DNA of 64,000 nt from Rutidosis leptorrhynchoides (GCF_046630445.1 NC_092340.1:36788001-36852000), one strand, 5' to 3'; positions 21,380-37,521 are shown, numbered from the stretch's first letter. Numbers and translations: made by a program. The notes: a model not told the origin generated them from the sequence alone.

Positions 21380-23688
21380 TGATATTGCTCTAAATATACA
21401 TATTATTCGACGCAATATCACTCATATTTTATAGGCTTTTATCAATTGCGAAGACATTCTACGTATAATATTCAAGAAAAACGACAAAAGTGGACAAGAG
21501 TTGCTATTTGAAGATTCGACGATAAAACGATAGTTTTTACCAAATTTTATATCAAGAAAACGTTTATCCGAATTCAAGAACGAAGAAGTCTGAAGAAAAA
21601 GGTTACACACGTCGTCCAAAATGATATACATTAACACGAGATCAACAAAGAACAACTGAAGAAGAAAAATGAGAAATCTGATATTTACTCTTACACGAAT
21701 CGTGTAATGTTACACGAATCGTGTGACATATTTGGTCATACACGAATCGTGTGACCATACACGATTCGTGTAATGTTAGGCCAAAAGCACTGTTCGGTTA
21801 TCCAGAAGGTCGGCTGACTTTATGATTTTTAAAACACTTCTTTTCTCAAATGGAGTGACAGCAGGATTTCAACAGAGTTTTTGACTCAAATACTACTTCA
21901 AACTTCAATTATAAAAGGAGTACGTTCAGAGAGAGACAGGGAGAGGATAACAACACAAATTTATATTTCAATTACTATAGTTAAAATTATTGTTAATTTT
22001 ATTACGCTGTAAAAATAGTTTCAGTTATTAAGGGGGTATTGTTCGTGAAAAAGGGTGTTATTGTACGCATGAAAGGGGTGTTATTATTGTAATTTTTCTA
22101 CCATTTGAAGTTAATGCAAGTGAAGGTATTTTAGTAAGTTTACTCTGTTAAAATTAGTGTTATTATTATGCTTGCATATCTATATTTTTATGTCTCCCCT
22201 AGTGTAATGGATAGCTAAATTTCCCTAGTGTTTGCTTAAATGTAGAGCCCCTAGTGAAATGGGTTGTTACCATTAGTAAAGTTAAAATGTAACTTTAGTA
22301 TTTTTAATATTGAGCCTAGTTAAAAGAACCATTTTTATGTAATTAGGTATTTAACCCTTGCCACTTAATTTAGTAAATTTAAATAACGAAAGTTATATTT
22401 ATTTACCTAAATTAAGCTTCAACATTAAAAATGATCTAGACGAATTTATGGATAAGTTATTGACACCAATTTAGAAATAAACTTCGGTGGTTTGGGTGAT
22501 ATCAATAAATTATATGAAAGTGAAATTATAAAAAGGGAAACCGTTATAATTTGGGTAATGGCGAAAGTCAAAACTAGGCTAGGTCTCAATTTAAATACTT
22601 AGGGATTAGTAGCTTTCTAAAAAGAATCCGATGAAAATTAGATTTTATTTAGTTAAGTTGTAACTTTATATTTATTCGAGAGAAAAATGTAAAGTTTGAT
22701 ACTAGAACATTTTAATAGGGCGTAAAACTTAAGACAATCCATGGACCTAGGGGTGACACAATTAAGTAAACACTCCCATTTTATCTTATTTATACTTCTT
22801 ATAAAAGTTTTATCATTTTTATTTACGAATTATAAGTTTAAAATATATAAAAATACATAAAAACATTTAATTTTTCGAACAGTAAACTGTCACATACTTT
22901 TAGCCTTACACGAATCGTGTACGGTCACACGAATCGTGTAGGCCTTGACGCGGCTACAGTACCAGCTAGGGTAAAAATTAGGGTTTTGATTAATTAATTA
23001 TTTATAATTTAGGTTATTAGTTATTTAATTATTATAATTAGGTTATTTATTATATAATTAGTTTTAATTAAGTATAAAATACAAAAATACATGTTTTAAT
23101 CCTAAAATTAGTATTAATCATTATAGGTTTATAAATTGTAATTAGTTTATAATTAGTAAATTAATTAAATTCCTTTTAATTTGTATTAGTTTTATTAAAA
23201 ATGCATTTTAGTTAAATTAATTAAGTTTATATAATTTTTGCTTAAAACAAAAATCTAAATATATAATTTTATTAAAAATTACTATTTTACTAATTACCAT
23301 TTAGTAGCATAATTAATGCATCATAATTAAGTATAATTTCATTTAGTATCATTTTAAGATAATGCTTGTCATATTATAATTTTATTTTAATTAGTAAATT
23401 AGTTAAGTTATTTGCTTTTACTGTTACTATAAATTGCCTAATCCAAAACCCCACTTTAATTAAGTTTGACATCAAAGACTATTAAAAAGAAAACCATTAA
23501 ACGCTCCATCTCCCTGTGGAACGAATCGGATTTACCAACAAACTAAACTACACGGATAGGACTAGTTGCCTATATATATGTGTGAAATCAACCTAAAATC
23601 TATAAAATACCACATATACAATAAATCAATTCGTGTAACAAAACAACTCAAATCCGTTCATAAATAAAGGTCTCGATCCAGCACATCA
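21380..23688 (+). repeat. Element A 3' LTR
   Basis: Same length and nearly identical to the 5' LTR at 13649-15957. Confidence 0.95.
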
Positions 23689-23914
23689 ATGATTATGTTA
23701 CTTATTAAGTTAATTATGATGAACGTGATAAGTATGATGATGAGGATGGATAGTGATAACGTTGAATAGAGATGATAGAATGATCATGATGATAACCGAA
23801 AGACGATGAAAATGAATGATTATGATTGTTGTTGCTTTGATCAAATTATATATGAAGAAGGAAAAGAAACAGTTAAGATGGTTTATTTATATATAGATTA
23901 GGGATAAAATCAGG

Positions 23915-24177
<263 letters not shown>

Positions 24178-26671
24178 TACTATTATTTTTATCATTAATT
24201 ATTATTGTTATTAGATTATTAAAAATATTAAAAATATAATTATTAGTATCATTCATAAAATTAATATTATTATCATTATTATTAGTATTAGTAATATCAT
24301 TATTATTATTACTATTATTACTCTTATTATTATTATTATCATTATTATCATTAGTAGTAAAGTTATTATCATAGTTATTATTATTATTAGTATTATTTAA
24401 TCATTATTATTATTATAATTAATATTACTAACTATAACTTTAGTTTTAAATATATTTTGTATAAACATATAACTATATTTTTATGATCTTAAACTAAAAA
24501 GATAGATATCATAAGTTAGATACAAACATTAGATATATAGAAGTATATATAGTACTTTTACTAATAAAATACTTTTTGTTCATTACGTTTTTATATAACA
24601 AATTTATTAAAAATATTATCATATTAAAAATTATGAGTACTTATAAATATTAATACTAAGTATTTATTCAAAATATTTTAATAAAGTATATAAGATATTA
24701 TTATGATAAATTAATAAAATAAATATATTTAAGTAATTATTAATATTAAATATAATATCACAGGTATATTACTAATATCAAAATATATAATTACTTGAAT
24801 ACTATTATATGTGTTAATATATATATACTTGATATAGGTTCGTGAATCTGAGGCCAACCTGCATTGTTCAGTACCATCGTATGAATATTTTTACTATAAA
24901 ATATTGTATTGTGAGTTTCATTTACTCCCTTTTTAAATGCTTTTACAATATATATTTTTGGGACTGAGAATACATGCGCTGCTTTTATAAATGCTTTACG
25001 GAATAGACACAAGTGATCAAAACTACATTCTATGGTTGGATTATCAAACCGAATATGCCCCTTTTTAGCTTGGTAGCCTAAGAATTGGTGTTTATTATAA
25101 TTGCCACCAATTGATGCGAATCCTAAAGATAGATCTATGGGCACTAACAAGCCCCAGTCAGAGAATTTGAACTGCTTTAGTACTTCGATTTATCATGTCC
25201 GATGTGAGTCCCGGAATGATGGGGATATTCTATATGCATCCTGTTAAGGTCGGTTACCAGGTGTTCACCATATGAATGAATTTTAATTCGCGAGTTACGC
25301 GTGTCAATATATGAAATCTTATGGTCTATTAAAATGATGAAAATGAATGATTATGATAAACTAATGAACTCACCAACCATTTGGTTGACACTTTAAAGCA
25401 TGTTTATTCTCAGGTATTAAGGAAATCTTCTGCTGTGCATTTACTCATTTTAAAGATATTACTTGGAGTCATTCATGGCATATTTCAAAAGACGTTGCAT
25501 TCGAGTCGTTGAGTTCATCAAGATTGATAATAAGTCATTCATAGTTTGGATATATTATGAGATAGCATGCATGCCTGTCAACTTTCATTGTAATGAAAGT
25601 TTGTCTTTTAAAAACGAATGCAATGTTTGTAAAATGTATCATATAGAGGTCAAATACCTCGCAATGTAATCATATTTTATTGTATTCGTCCTTATGGATT
25701 AGGACGGGTCGTCTCACGTTTATCATCCGATTGATATTAAACAAGTAACATACGAAATTATGAAAATTTACTAATAAACGTTAGTCTGAAATTATGTGAT
25801 ATAAGTTTTAAAGTTGCTAAAAATATATTTAATTATCTTAAGATGAACTTTAATACTTCGTACATTTTTACTTGAGATTTTTTTTCCCGTGTACTTTTAT
25901 CCGCTACTGATTAACAACGGACCACTATATAATATCCGAGAAAGTGTCGGCAGAGTATTGGTTCAATAAGCTGCTATGGAATTTAGACATGTTTATTATT
26001 TATTATCATATTAATTAACATACTAATATATATGTAGATAGATTGTAACATGTAACAAACATATAGATCAAAACAATTAGTGCACTGTTTCATTATTCAA
26101 TCACTATTGTTGATTGATGGATTTATCTGCAATATATAGTACCTATGAATATGATATTTATAGATTCATGCACGCATACACTAACAAACCACTTATATAT
26201 TCCATTTCTGTTTTAAGTTAGAACCACAAAACAAATGCCAATTAGATCGTGCACTTTAAACTCACCAATCACCCACATTTTAATAATTCTTACCTAATAA
26301 TACATTCAATCTTACTCTAAAAAAAAAAACCACCATCAAAGATCATCACGAAATCATTCTATCTGCTACTGCTATCATCGAATTCATTGATGCTACTTCT
26401 ATTATGGTTTTCAATTCTAAACAATCAAATGAAGAATCCAACGAAAACAAAACCCATCAGAACACTCACTTCACAAATAAAGGGATATGGCACTAAAAGC
26501 ATCAAGATCAGTCCATAAAACCATTTACAATCCGTGTACAGGGTCAACCATCATCGAACAATCCTTAAAACAAAATGAACTAATACTATACCTGATGTTG
26601 TTCAACAACACAACTCGCCATCTTCTTCATATTACTGCTCGCTGCTCTACTTTTCTTTCTTTATGATTAAT

Positions 26672-28751
<2,080 letters not shown>

Positions 28752-28768
28752 AATATCCCCACACTTGA
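28752..28768 (-). promoter_or_regulatory. Element B polypurine tract
   Basis: On the minus strand CTCAAGTGTGGGGATATT leads directly into the LTR start TGATAGTGC. Further AAGTGTGGGG copies lie at 30051-30065, 30290-30305 and 30609-30622. Confidence 0.75.
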
Positions 28769-28904
28769 GCGTTACTTGTCCTCAAGCAATACATAACTTG
28801 AAATTAAATTACACGAATCACTTCTTTATTCTTCACACTTTATACATCAGTGATTTTGATACGGCGGTATGAACAATGATAGTAACGATGTGGTTTACAG
28901 TCCC

Positions 28905-30035
28905 ACATAACTATGAAAATTTAGATCCTTTAAGGAAATTGGATCTTTATGAAAACATTTGATCTTTTGAAAATTCAATCTAGCTTTTACCCTAGATAAG
29001 TTTTCCGGAATAACCCTTCACCGGTGTTTGCAAATATTTTTGTGGGTTTTGTGGGTATCAGATTTTAAAATTTTAGCTCAAAACTTGCGGTTTTGTGTCA
29101 CCCACTTGCTAACCTTGTATTAGGAAAGCAACACGTCCAGTATACTTGCTCCGTATATTACCTTTCGGCAAACTACCGTCCGGTTGTAAAGGAAAGCGTT
29201 GAACAAGTAACTGTTAAGGCAATGTCTAATGACATGCATTTGATTATGGTCCAAAAACGTGTCGGATGCTATTACTATCCTTTGTAGGAGCAATAGTAAA
29301 GATCATCATATGATTTTTCGGTCTGGCACAAGGTCCTGTCTTCGACCATGCTATGCAACCACCGTTCTTACGGTTGACACCCGATTTGGTTCAGATGACC
29401 TAATGAATTCCAGGTGAATTCCTAGGATTTTACGTTCAATGGTAATGAACGCATTGAAAATGGGTTTTCAGAAAACAAATCGGTTTGTAATTTGATCAAA
29501 ATATTTTCTCGCTCAAGCTCGAGTTTAGATATCATTGAATTCCATGAGTTTGTAATTCTCAATCTTTAAGGTCAATCTCAAGGATTGAGTAATATCAGTC
29601 TTAAAAGCTGATTTTTGATCTTTTAAGGAGATTATCCTTTCTGGGGGTCTGATTCATTAGTCTTATCAAGCTAATTTGCACGGCGCCCTCCCCATTTTAC
29701 AAGACAGATCCTCTCATAGTTAGGATAAGTCTGACCACATGGCGACCCTGTTTGATGCGGAGGTCCGTGGATTTCCAGTCGATTTTAGAGATGACTTTTC
29801 TAGATTTTTCGTCAACCTACAGCTGGTCTGGACGACAACTTCTTGACCTAAATCAAGAAGCGCGTGTCTTTTTAGGAAGACTTTACTTCCTTGTAATGAT
29901 GGAATTGATTCATTGTGTAGATCCATCTATTCTTTCAAAAGTATTACAATAAATCGGGTAAAACAGTTAATTTAGTCCAAAACAGAAGCACCTGCAATAA
30001 CTTTACAGAAACATATGATAGATAGTTTTTAATTG
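28905..30035 (-). other. Element B conserved 3' block after a splice-acceptor-like site
   Basis: On the minus strand it begins TAAAGTTATTGCAG (near 29993) and continues CAATGAATCAATTCCATC, AAGGAAGTAAAGTCTTCC, CAGCTGTAGGTTGACG and GATCCAATTTCCTTAAAGG, matching element A's block in order and spacing. The short open frames over it are not recognised. Confidence 0.6.
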
Positions 30036-30593
30036 AATAACTTGGTACATTCTCCCCACACTTGGCTTTTATCATGCGTCTTTTTATATTTAATAAATAA
30101 ATTCAAGCGTTTTAGTTGTTTCTCAATTTATGTCCTTTCCGAGGTAACAATAATTTTGGCATTAACACCTAGTTTTATCGTTCATAAATATGTATAAACA
30201 TGATTTTGAATTCATTTATTTGAAAATTTTTAAAATTTTCACAAAATTTGGCAAATAAACCAAGTGCAAACCCGAGAGAATTTATAACCCTTCCCCACAC
30301 TTGAGATCATGCAATGCCCTCATTTGCATGAAATTAGACTCTAATTATAAATTCATGAGGGTGATTAGTGTAGAAAAGTGATTGAAAATACCCAGTTTGT
30401 AATTACAAAGCTCGTCGAATGATAGATGGCGCGCCTCATCGTTCATTCCTTCTTGTTTTATCACACATGTTTTTCTTCAAAAACAGTTGCTTTTCTGAAC
30501 TGTTTGCTAATTTTTGCAAATGCGTCTTTTACCCTTACTCATCATGCATGTTTATTAACGAGTTATGCACTAACCCGAACCCCTAATTTAACG

Positions 30594-31742
30594 TTAAGTG
30601 GGGTTAGACTTCCCCACACTTAGCTGACGACATGTGAAGTCGGTAGAATAAGTTCCACGAATTAGAATAGTGAGCCAGTTATTTACATCTCGGGTGGTGT
30701 ATAATATATCAATGGGTTTAAAGTTTAGAACCACCCGATCGTCACTACTTAATTCTTTTTTAAGTGTAGCTTTTAGTAAATGGAAATGTCTCTTTTCTGG
30801 TTCTTGGTCAAATGGATCGATATACACCGATATACATATTTCTATAGGGTGGACTATTCCTAACATTTCCTTCCGTTTATTCTCTGGATCAAAGTTTTCA
30901 CCTCTATTACCCAATTGGGTGAAATTCGAGGTGTCATTATCTATTACAGCTCGTAGTTCATCTTCGGTAGATGACTCGTCTATTAAGAATATTGGGTTGG
31001 GAGATTGTGGAATGGTGAATTTCGGGATCGAAGCAAATTCTTCTTCATTAATGGTACTTATCGGTCCCACCATTTTGGTCCCGGGGGTAAAATTTTCAAC
31101 GTTATCGTTTTTCCAAGAGTACCAATTTGTCACCCTTACTTCTTCTTCTTCATCCATTGATGGATCGTTGATTTCGTCGGTAGAGGCTAATGTGTCGATA
31201 TGTTGTGAAATTGGTAAAGCTGAATAAAAAGTATCATCGGGATAATTGGTGATTTCGGAGCTCTCGAATTCAATAAAATTCAATGATATGATATTTTCTT
31301 GCACAATCCTCCTCAGATCAACAGGTGTGTAATCTGATAGAGTTTCAGCTTGCCGATTTACAAACTCTCTCATTTGTTCATTTTGAGCATCGAGTTCTTC
31401 GAGTTTGATTTTCATATTGTCTAAAAGATTTTCAAACACATAATTTTCCTCATCTTCTGGTTGTTGAGTTTGGATATATTCTTGGGAATAATCCCAATTT
31501 GAATTGTATTCCTTATAATCATTCCATTCAGGTTCTATGGGTGCATAATTTTCCATAGGAACGTAATAAAAACATTCCCATGTTGAGTGATAATCTCCAC
31601 AGATTTCACAACCAGTTATTATTTCGTCATTCGTGATCCAAGATTGACCGAACAAATTTTCATCAACATTCATTTGAGAGTATTGATTTAATTGATTTCG
31701 GATGTCATAAAGAGTTTCCAAAATATTCTCGAGATTTTCCAT
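30594..31742 (-). CDS. Element B short ORF with a gag-type zinc knuckle
   Basis: About 382 residues from the ATG at 31742 (an upstream ATG in the same frame adds only eight Lys-rich residues encoded by an A tract). Near residue 46 is CEICGDYHSTWEC, the same C-x2-C-x3-H-x4-C pattern as the gag knuckles of A and C. The rest is acidic (EEEEVRV, DESSTEDELRAV) with a coiled-coil-like stretch near residues 100-135. The gag core and protease motifs are absent. It occupies gag's place after the leader domain. It may bind the element RNA; the C-terminal part (about 300-382) is not recognised. Confidence 0.65.
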   Translation of the reverse strand: MENLENILETLYDIRNQLNQYSQMNVDENLFGQSWITNDEIITGCEICGDYHSTWECFYYVPMENYAPIEPEWNDYKEYNSNWDYSQEYIQTQQPEDEENYVFENLLDNMKIKLEELDAQNEQMREFVNRQAETLSDYTPVDLRRIVQENIISLNFIEFESSEITNYPDDTFYSALPISQHIDTLASTDEINDPSMDEEEEVRVTNWYSWKNDNVENFTPGTKMVGPISTINEEEFASIPKFTIPQSPNPIFLIDESSTEDELRAVIDNDTSNFTQLGNRGENFDPENKRKEMLGIVHPIEICISVYIDPFDQEPEKRHFHLLKATLKKELSSDDRVVLNFKPIDILYTTRDVNNWLTILIRGTYSTDFTCRQLSVGKSNPT

Positions 31743-31850
31743 AATGCGCTTTTTTTTTTTTACCAAATTTTAGCTACAATGTGGTGCATTTACTTAATTA
31801 TCCTATTAATTATAAAAATAAAAATTATATAAGTTATCAAATTAATAGAC

Positions 31851-31970
31851 TTTTCTGCTTTTGCCCACGTTTCGAATAGCCAATAGATGCAGCAGGGAGC
31901 CAGAACCCTTTAAATCGGAAGCTCACAACTCAGCCACTAACAAATCCAACTATTACTACGAAGCAGAAAA
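31851..31970 (-). other. Element B conserved leader domain closed by a stem
   Basis: The arms TTTTCTGCTT (31851-31860) and AAGCAGAAAA (31961-31970) pair perfectly over ten bases. The inside carries the GTTGGATTTG and GGCTATTCGAAACGTGGGC blocks shared with A and C. Where A has an A-U pair and C a G-U pair in the stem, B has a C-G pair. Confidence 0.72.
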
Positions 31971-32688
31971 TTTGGATGTCTATCAATTTAACAGCTTAAA
32001 TTAATTTTTCGTTTTGAAATTTTAGAGAAGAAATAGAAAAAATTCTAAGTCCTAAAAACTAGAGCGTCGAGAAATAAGAAAGAAAAAGAGCGCGTCGAAA
32101 AACGTTGAAAAAAAAATAAAAGGTCGAAAAATAAATGTCGAAAAACAAACAGTCGAAATATAAAAATAAGAAAATAAAGCGTCGAAACTTAGTATTCTAA
32201 AAACTAAATATTTAAAGTTATGTCTAAAGGTATTAAAGCTTAAAAGGAATTTTATATCCAAAACGGTAATAACTTAAAAAGTACTGAAATTTTAAAATGG
32301 TGTCGCAAAATTCTAAAGCACCTAAATCTTAGTCTAAAGAAAAGGCACTTAAGGGATTTTACGGCAAAGTCTTAAAAGCTAAAAATAAAGTAACTACGGC
32401 AAAATACTAATTTTAAAACTAATTACGAACGGCAAATATTAAAAACTACGAATTTAAATGAATAAAAAGATACAAAATATAAAAAGAAAATTAGAGTTAT
32501 AAAAATATAATTTTTTTTATAAAAATAGTATTTATATAAAAGTATTAATATAAATATGTAAATAATAATAATTAAAACTTAAAATACAAATTATATTAAA
32601 ACTATATAATAATTAAACCCTAATAATAATAATAAATATATTAAACCCTAATCGTATTTAATGCAATCCTATGTTGCAGTCACAGACT

Positions 32689-32739
32689 GCTCCGCGAGTG
32701 CGGTATTACCTAACAGACGAACTTCGCGAGTGCGGAGTA
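32689..32739 (-). repeat. Paired palindromes in B leader
   Basis: GCTCCGCGAGTGCGG (32689-32703) and ACTTCGCGAGTGCGGAGT (32721-32738), 32 bases apart, repeat the pair found in the LTR. Confidence 0.85.
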
Positions 32740-32864
32740 ATGCAAATTCAGATTCAGATGTAGGTTAAAACGTTTTTTTTTTTTAAATTTATATTGTTTT
32801 TCTGAAAATTATATACAAATATTTATACAAATATATATTAAAAATTATAGCGTTTCACCGACTT

Positions 32865-32881
32865 CCCCGGCAGCGGCGCCA
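32865..32881 (-). promoter_or_regulatory. Element B primer binding site
   Basis: On the minus strand TGGCGCCGCTGCCGGGG, six bases after the 5' LTR; identical to the sites of A and C (tRNA-Asp type). Confidence 0.85.
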
Positions 32882-34059
32882 AAAACTTGATGTCGTAGGG
32901 TGGGGGTACGGAAATACTATTATTTTTTACTACGAAATACGTTACAAATTACACAAGTTTTAATTATTTATTTACAGATGGGATATACATAAACCTTGCT
33001 ACAACACTATAGGCAGTGTACCTAATCGTAGAGTAGTATAGTTTTTAGTAAGTCCGGTTCGTTCCACAGGGAGATGGCTTATTTCACACTATATTTTAAA
33101 TAACTATATTTGTACAAAATATATATATAATAATATATAATAATATATAATAATATATAAAAAGGGGGTTTACCATTTAATGACCGGTTTGTCGATTTTA
33201 AAACTTTAGTCGCAGTTAAAACCTAATGTAAAATATTAAAAATAAATACAACTTAATTTAAAACGTAAAGTAAATAACGATAATGAAATTGTGATAAATA
33301 AAAGTGCGAGAAAATTAAAAAGTACGATAATTAAAAGTGCAATTAAATACAATGACAATAAATAAAAGTGCGATAATTAAAAGTGCAATTAAATATGAAA
33401 ATAAAAGAATTATGCTTATTTAAACTTCCGTAATCATGATGTTCGACGTGTTGATTTTAGTTTATTCTCATGGGTTAATTGTCCTTTGTCCTGGATTATT
33501 TAATATGTCCGTCTGGTTTTTGTCCATAACTGTCCATCAGTCATAAATATAAAATGCGAGTGTCCTCGTCAAATTATCCTTATACCCGAAGTCAAATATT
33601 GCAACTAATTGGGGACTTAAACTGTAACAAGGTCTTAATACTTTGTTTAATAATTACACCAGGATATCGACTGCGTGTAACCCAAGGTTTTAATACTTTG
33701 TTAGCAATTACACCAAGTGTCCTTGTATATAATTTCACCCGTGTTTTAATAATTCTAGTGACTATTAATTCATTCCCGTGTCCGGTTAAATGAACGATTA
33801 TTCGTACATATAAATATCCCGCCCATCGTGTACGATCGAGTGTATGTGGTTATTTATAGGTACGTCCAATTGTAAATCTTCATATTAAATTAACAAACTA
33901 TCATTTAGTTAAACATATATAAAGCCCATTAATAGCCCATAGTCTAATTTCCACAAGTGTCGTTCTTTTGTCTAAACCCCAACTATGGTACAAAGCCCAA
34001 TTACCCAATTTTAGTATTTTAGCCCAACATCATGATTACTTCATCTTAAATAAGCATAA

Positions 34060-36507
34060 TGTAACGACCCAGATTTTTCCGATCATTTTATATTTATGAG
34101 ATTAATATTTACATAAAATAAACCTTACCAACATGATAAGCAATCCAAACTGTTGAGACTTATGTTTTTGAAAAGAGTTTCACACAACGTTTGACCGTCC
34201 AATTTGACCGATGATATCACGAACTATATAACACACGATAATTATACGATTATGTATATGTACATATCTATACATATTTAACATGATTTAAGGATGGTTT
34301 AACATTTCATTGTGAACTAACAACAATGAGTTATAAGTATACCTTGAGACCACTAACTTAAGTTTTCAAAACGATAACTATATGTAACGTTCTTTTACAT
34401 ATATACTTACGATTATGTGGAGTGCACACTTGTTTGAACTTATCTTGATTATGACGGGGGTTCGGGGGCAGCGCCCCCGATAAGCGGGGTCCAAGGGGTG
34501 GCAACCCCTGGCGGGGTCCAAGGGGCAGAAATTTTATTTTGGCCCGGTTTGACCCAAAAATAAAAGCCCAGTTTTGAGCCTCTTTTACAGTTATAAACCC
34601 GTCCATATTTGAATTCTCGTTCCGATTCCTCAAAATTTCTACAAGTATATCTAGGGTATATGTAACCGTATCATACCCAGCTTCTATACGTATTTACTAT
34701 TGGTATATACCAATAATAAACTTCAATGATCAGCCACTAGACATGATGTTACATGTGGAAACCAGCCATTTAACCTCATGTGTGACTTTTGTGCAAGAAA
34801 ACAAACTAAATCTCCTATATATCCATCCCATAATCATGCTATTTTGCACACACACACATACAATTTCATTTCCAATTTTCTTTCAAGTTAATTCACTCCC
34901 TAATGTCTCTTCATTTACCTACCCAAGAACGTATCAATATAGTCATCCGATTTCAAGGAGATTACTTCCAATCTTTCAATCCCACTCCACCACTCTTTTG
35001 ATTCCAAGATTTTTCTTACCTTTTCCAGTAGCTTTGTCCAAGTAACTTGAGGTAGTAACCTTATTCATAACCTTATTCGATTCATATTTATATAGCTATC
35101 TTATTTTGTGTTGTAAAACTTTAACAACAAGAACATAGTTTGAGTGATTTCAAACTTGTTCGCAAACTAAATAGATCCTTCTAATTTGATTTTTAAAAAC
35201 ACTTCAAGACCTGTAATATATCATATTATGACAAAATCGGATTAATCATATCTTGGCTAATTAACATAATATTTAATATATATTTACTTATGATTTGATT
35301 TTATATATTTCAGGACCACCCGTAAACAACACGAGAAGATTAATCATAAGACCTCATGATTGTACGCAACACGTCATTTGACAACACGGTACTTTATGTA
35401 CGCAACACGTCATTTGACAACATGGTACCATGGGTCAAGATTAATTCTGATCAATACGAATACGATGGGGTCTTTATTTATTTTATTTAAGCAACTAATT
35501 GTGGACCACTAACATCGGACTGCTAACTACGGAATAAGAAAATATTAAAAGTATTAAAAGTATATATATATATATATATATACATATGTAACGATTACTT
35601 GAAAAGAAAATATGTTGATATATTATATATATGGTTAGGTTTGTGATATCAATCGGAGACCAAGTCGTGATAAATACCTTCAAGGCAAAAGTGAGTATAT
35701 AGTCCCACTTTTAAACTCTAAATATTTCGGGATGAGAATACATGCATTTTATGATTTACGTTATGGACACAAGTGATTAAAAATATATATTCTACGTTGA
35801 GTTGTACCACTGGCATACTTCCCTGTAACTTGGTAACTATTATTTACATGAGGTATTGTAAACGCGAATCCTGTTGATAGATCTATCGGGCCTGACAACC
35901 CCAACCGGACTGGACGACCAGTATTCAACGGTTGCACAGTACTTCGTTTCGGTGACTACACTTGGTACGGTGTAGTAAGATTTCATAATAAAGGGAATAT
36001 GCGACGTTGATTAAATGTTAAGTATGGTTATCAAGTGCTCAACAACTTAGAATATTTTTATTAAAACGTTTATATATGAAATCTTGTGGTCTATATTTAT
36101 AACGCTGCCGACATTAAACCTATAACTCACCAACTTTATGTTGACGTTTTAAGCATGTTTATTCTCAGGTGATAACTAAAAGCTTCCGCTGCAACATGTT
36201 GAATTTAAGCAAGATCTTGAGTATGCATATTTGTGTCAAAAATAAAACTGCATATCGGAGGATTTGTAATGTAAAATATGTTGGAGGTCGTATTGTTATT
36301 ATCACATGTAAAGTTTGTAAGTCTAAGATTATCGCTAAACGATAATCATTATTAAGTTGTTTAAACCTTGTATTTGTAATAAAAGCTATGGTTTGTATTG
36401 TAAAAACGAATGCAGTTTTTGAAAAATGTCGCATATAGAGGTCAATACCTCGCGATGAAATCATATGTTATTGTATTCGTCCTTATGGTTAAGGTCGGGT
36501 TATGACA
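34060..36507 (+). mobile_element. H: chromovirus solo LTR inside element B
   Basis: 2,448 bp, begins TGTAACGACCC and ends GGGTTATGACA, with the target duplication CATAA at 34055-34059 and 36508-36512. Comparing with the other LTR of B at 27835 shows the undisturbed site. The start matches the LTR of F at 59063, which directly follows a chromovirus pol, so H is a solo LTR of a related family. It carries the same 3' landmarks (AGAATACATGCA, TTATTCTCAGGTG, AGAGGTCAATACCTCGCG). Because it lies in one LTR only, it is younger than B. Confidence 0.88.
34455..34530 (+). repeat. GC-rich hairpin cluster in H
   Basis: GGGGGCAGCGCCCCC and GGGGTGGCAACCCC are perfect hairpins, with the unit GGGGTCCAAGGGG twice around them. 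Very GC-rich within an AT-rich LTR. Confidence 0.85.
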
Positions 36508-36668
36508 CATAATAATAACTTAAGTACGAAACATTAATTTAAAAAGGAGAACATAGCTTACATTGATTATTTATCGCGTAGTGTTACACGGACAGAGCTC
36601 CGACTTTAAAACCCGTAAAATAACCTTTGCATAACCCAAAACTAATCTAATATAAAACTACACTATAC

Positions 36669-36722
<54 letters not shown>

Positions 36723-37338
36723 TATTATTACAGAGGAGTATTATTATTATTATTGTTTTTTTTTTGGTGTTGAACTCGGCAGCAAGCTCGTGCCTTTTAT
36801 AGGAAATTTTGATCCTGGTGTGCTCCGCGATCATGGAGGTTTAAGCCTTCAGAGCTCCGCGAGTGCGGAGCTTCAGAATCCAGCTCACCAAATTTTGGAT
36901 CCTAGCTTTGTCGACATATTTATTATATATATAATATATAAATAATTTATATAATTATTTAAATATTATATTATATTCTTGTGCATAGTTGACTTATAAT
37001 TTTTAGTCCGTTGCGTCGGGCGTTGATAGTTGGCTCAGGTCCCGGTTCCGGATTTTCGAACGTCCTTTCGTATAATTTAATATCTTGTACTTTGCATTCT
37101 GCAACTTGTACTCTTGTCATTTTTAGACGTTTCTCATCAATAATTTGAACCACTTGAATTGTATCTTGTACAATTGAGCTTTTTGGATGTTTGCGTCTTC
37201 AAATCGTTGTTTTCGCCTTTTGTCTTCGCACTTATTTAATATAAACGATTACAACTTAAAATAGAACAATTACAACTAAATAATTTACATATTGGGAGGA
37301 TATTGCTACTAAATATATGTTCATTTGGAGCACTATCA

Positions 37339-37521
37339 TTAATCAGCTGCAAAACCATCATTGATCCAACACCATCTACAACACCTGCAACAATCATTTT
37401 TTCTGTTTTGATTCAGGACAACAACATCACAACAACAAACCTGCAACTATGAATTACCGTCACTATTACGCTGCTGGTTCCTTCTGTTTCCTGCTTACCT
37501 CGAACACCAAGTGAGCACCAA
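37339..37521. other. Remnant between elements B and D
   Basis: Sequence continuous, before B inserted, with that left of 26672, and continuing after D at 41071. It is probably part of the old E1 layer. No gene is seen. Confidence 0.4.

Larger units (their letters stand above)
13649..23688 (+). mobile_element. Element A: non-autonomous Athila-like element with gag-protease only
   Basis: 10,040 bp with the target duplication ATGAT at 13644-13648 and 23689-23693. Both LTRs are 2,309 bp, begin TGATATTGC and end CACATCA. By eye only one base differs (near 14990 against 22720), so insertion is very recent, of the order of tens of thousands of years at usual plant rates. Order: LTR, tRNA-Asp-type primer site, leader domain, one gag-protease ORF, a 2-kb non-coding 3' region, polypurine tract, LTR. 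There is no reverse transcriptase or integrase, so it must depend on another element. It looks whole for its type. Confidence 0.92.
32888..37338 (-). repeat. Element B 5' LTR, split by solo LTR H
   Basis: Same ends as the 3' LTR. It is interrupted at 34060-36507 by H. Its palindrome pair is near 36824-36874. Confidence 0.9.
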
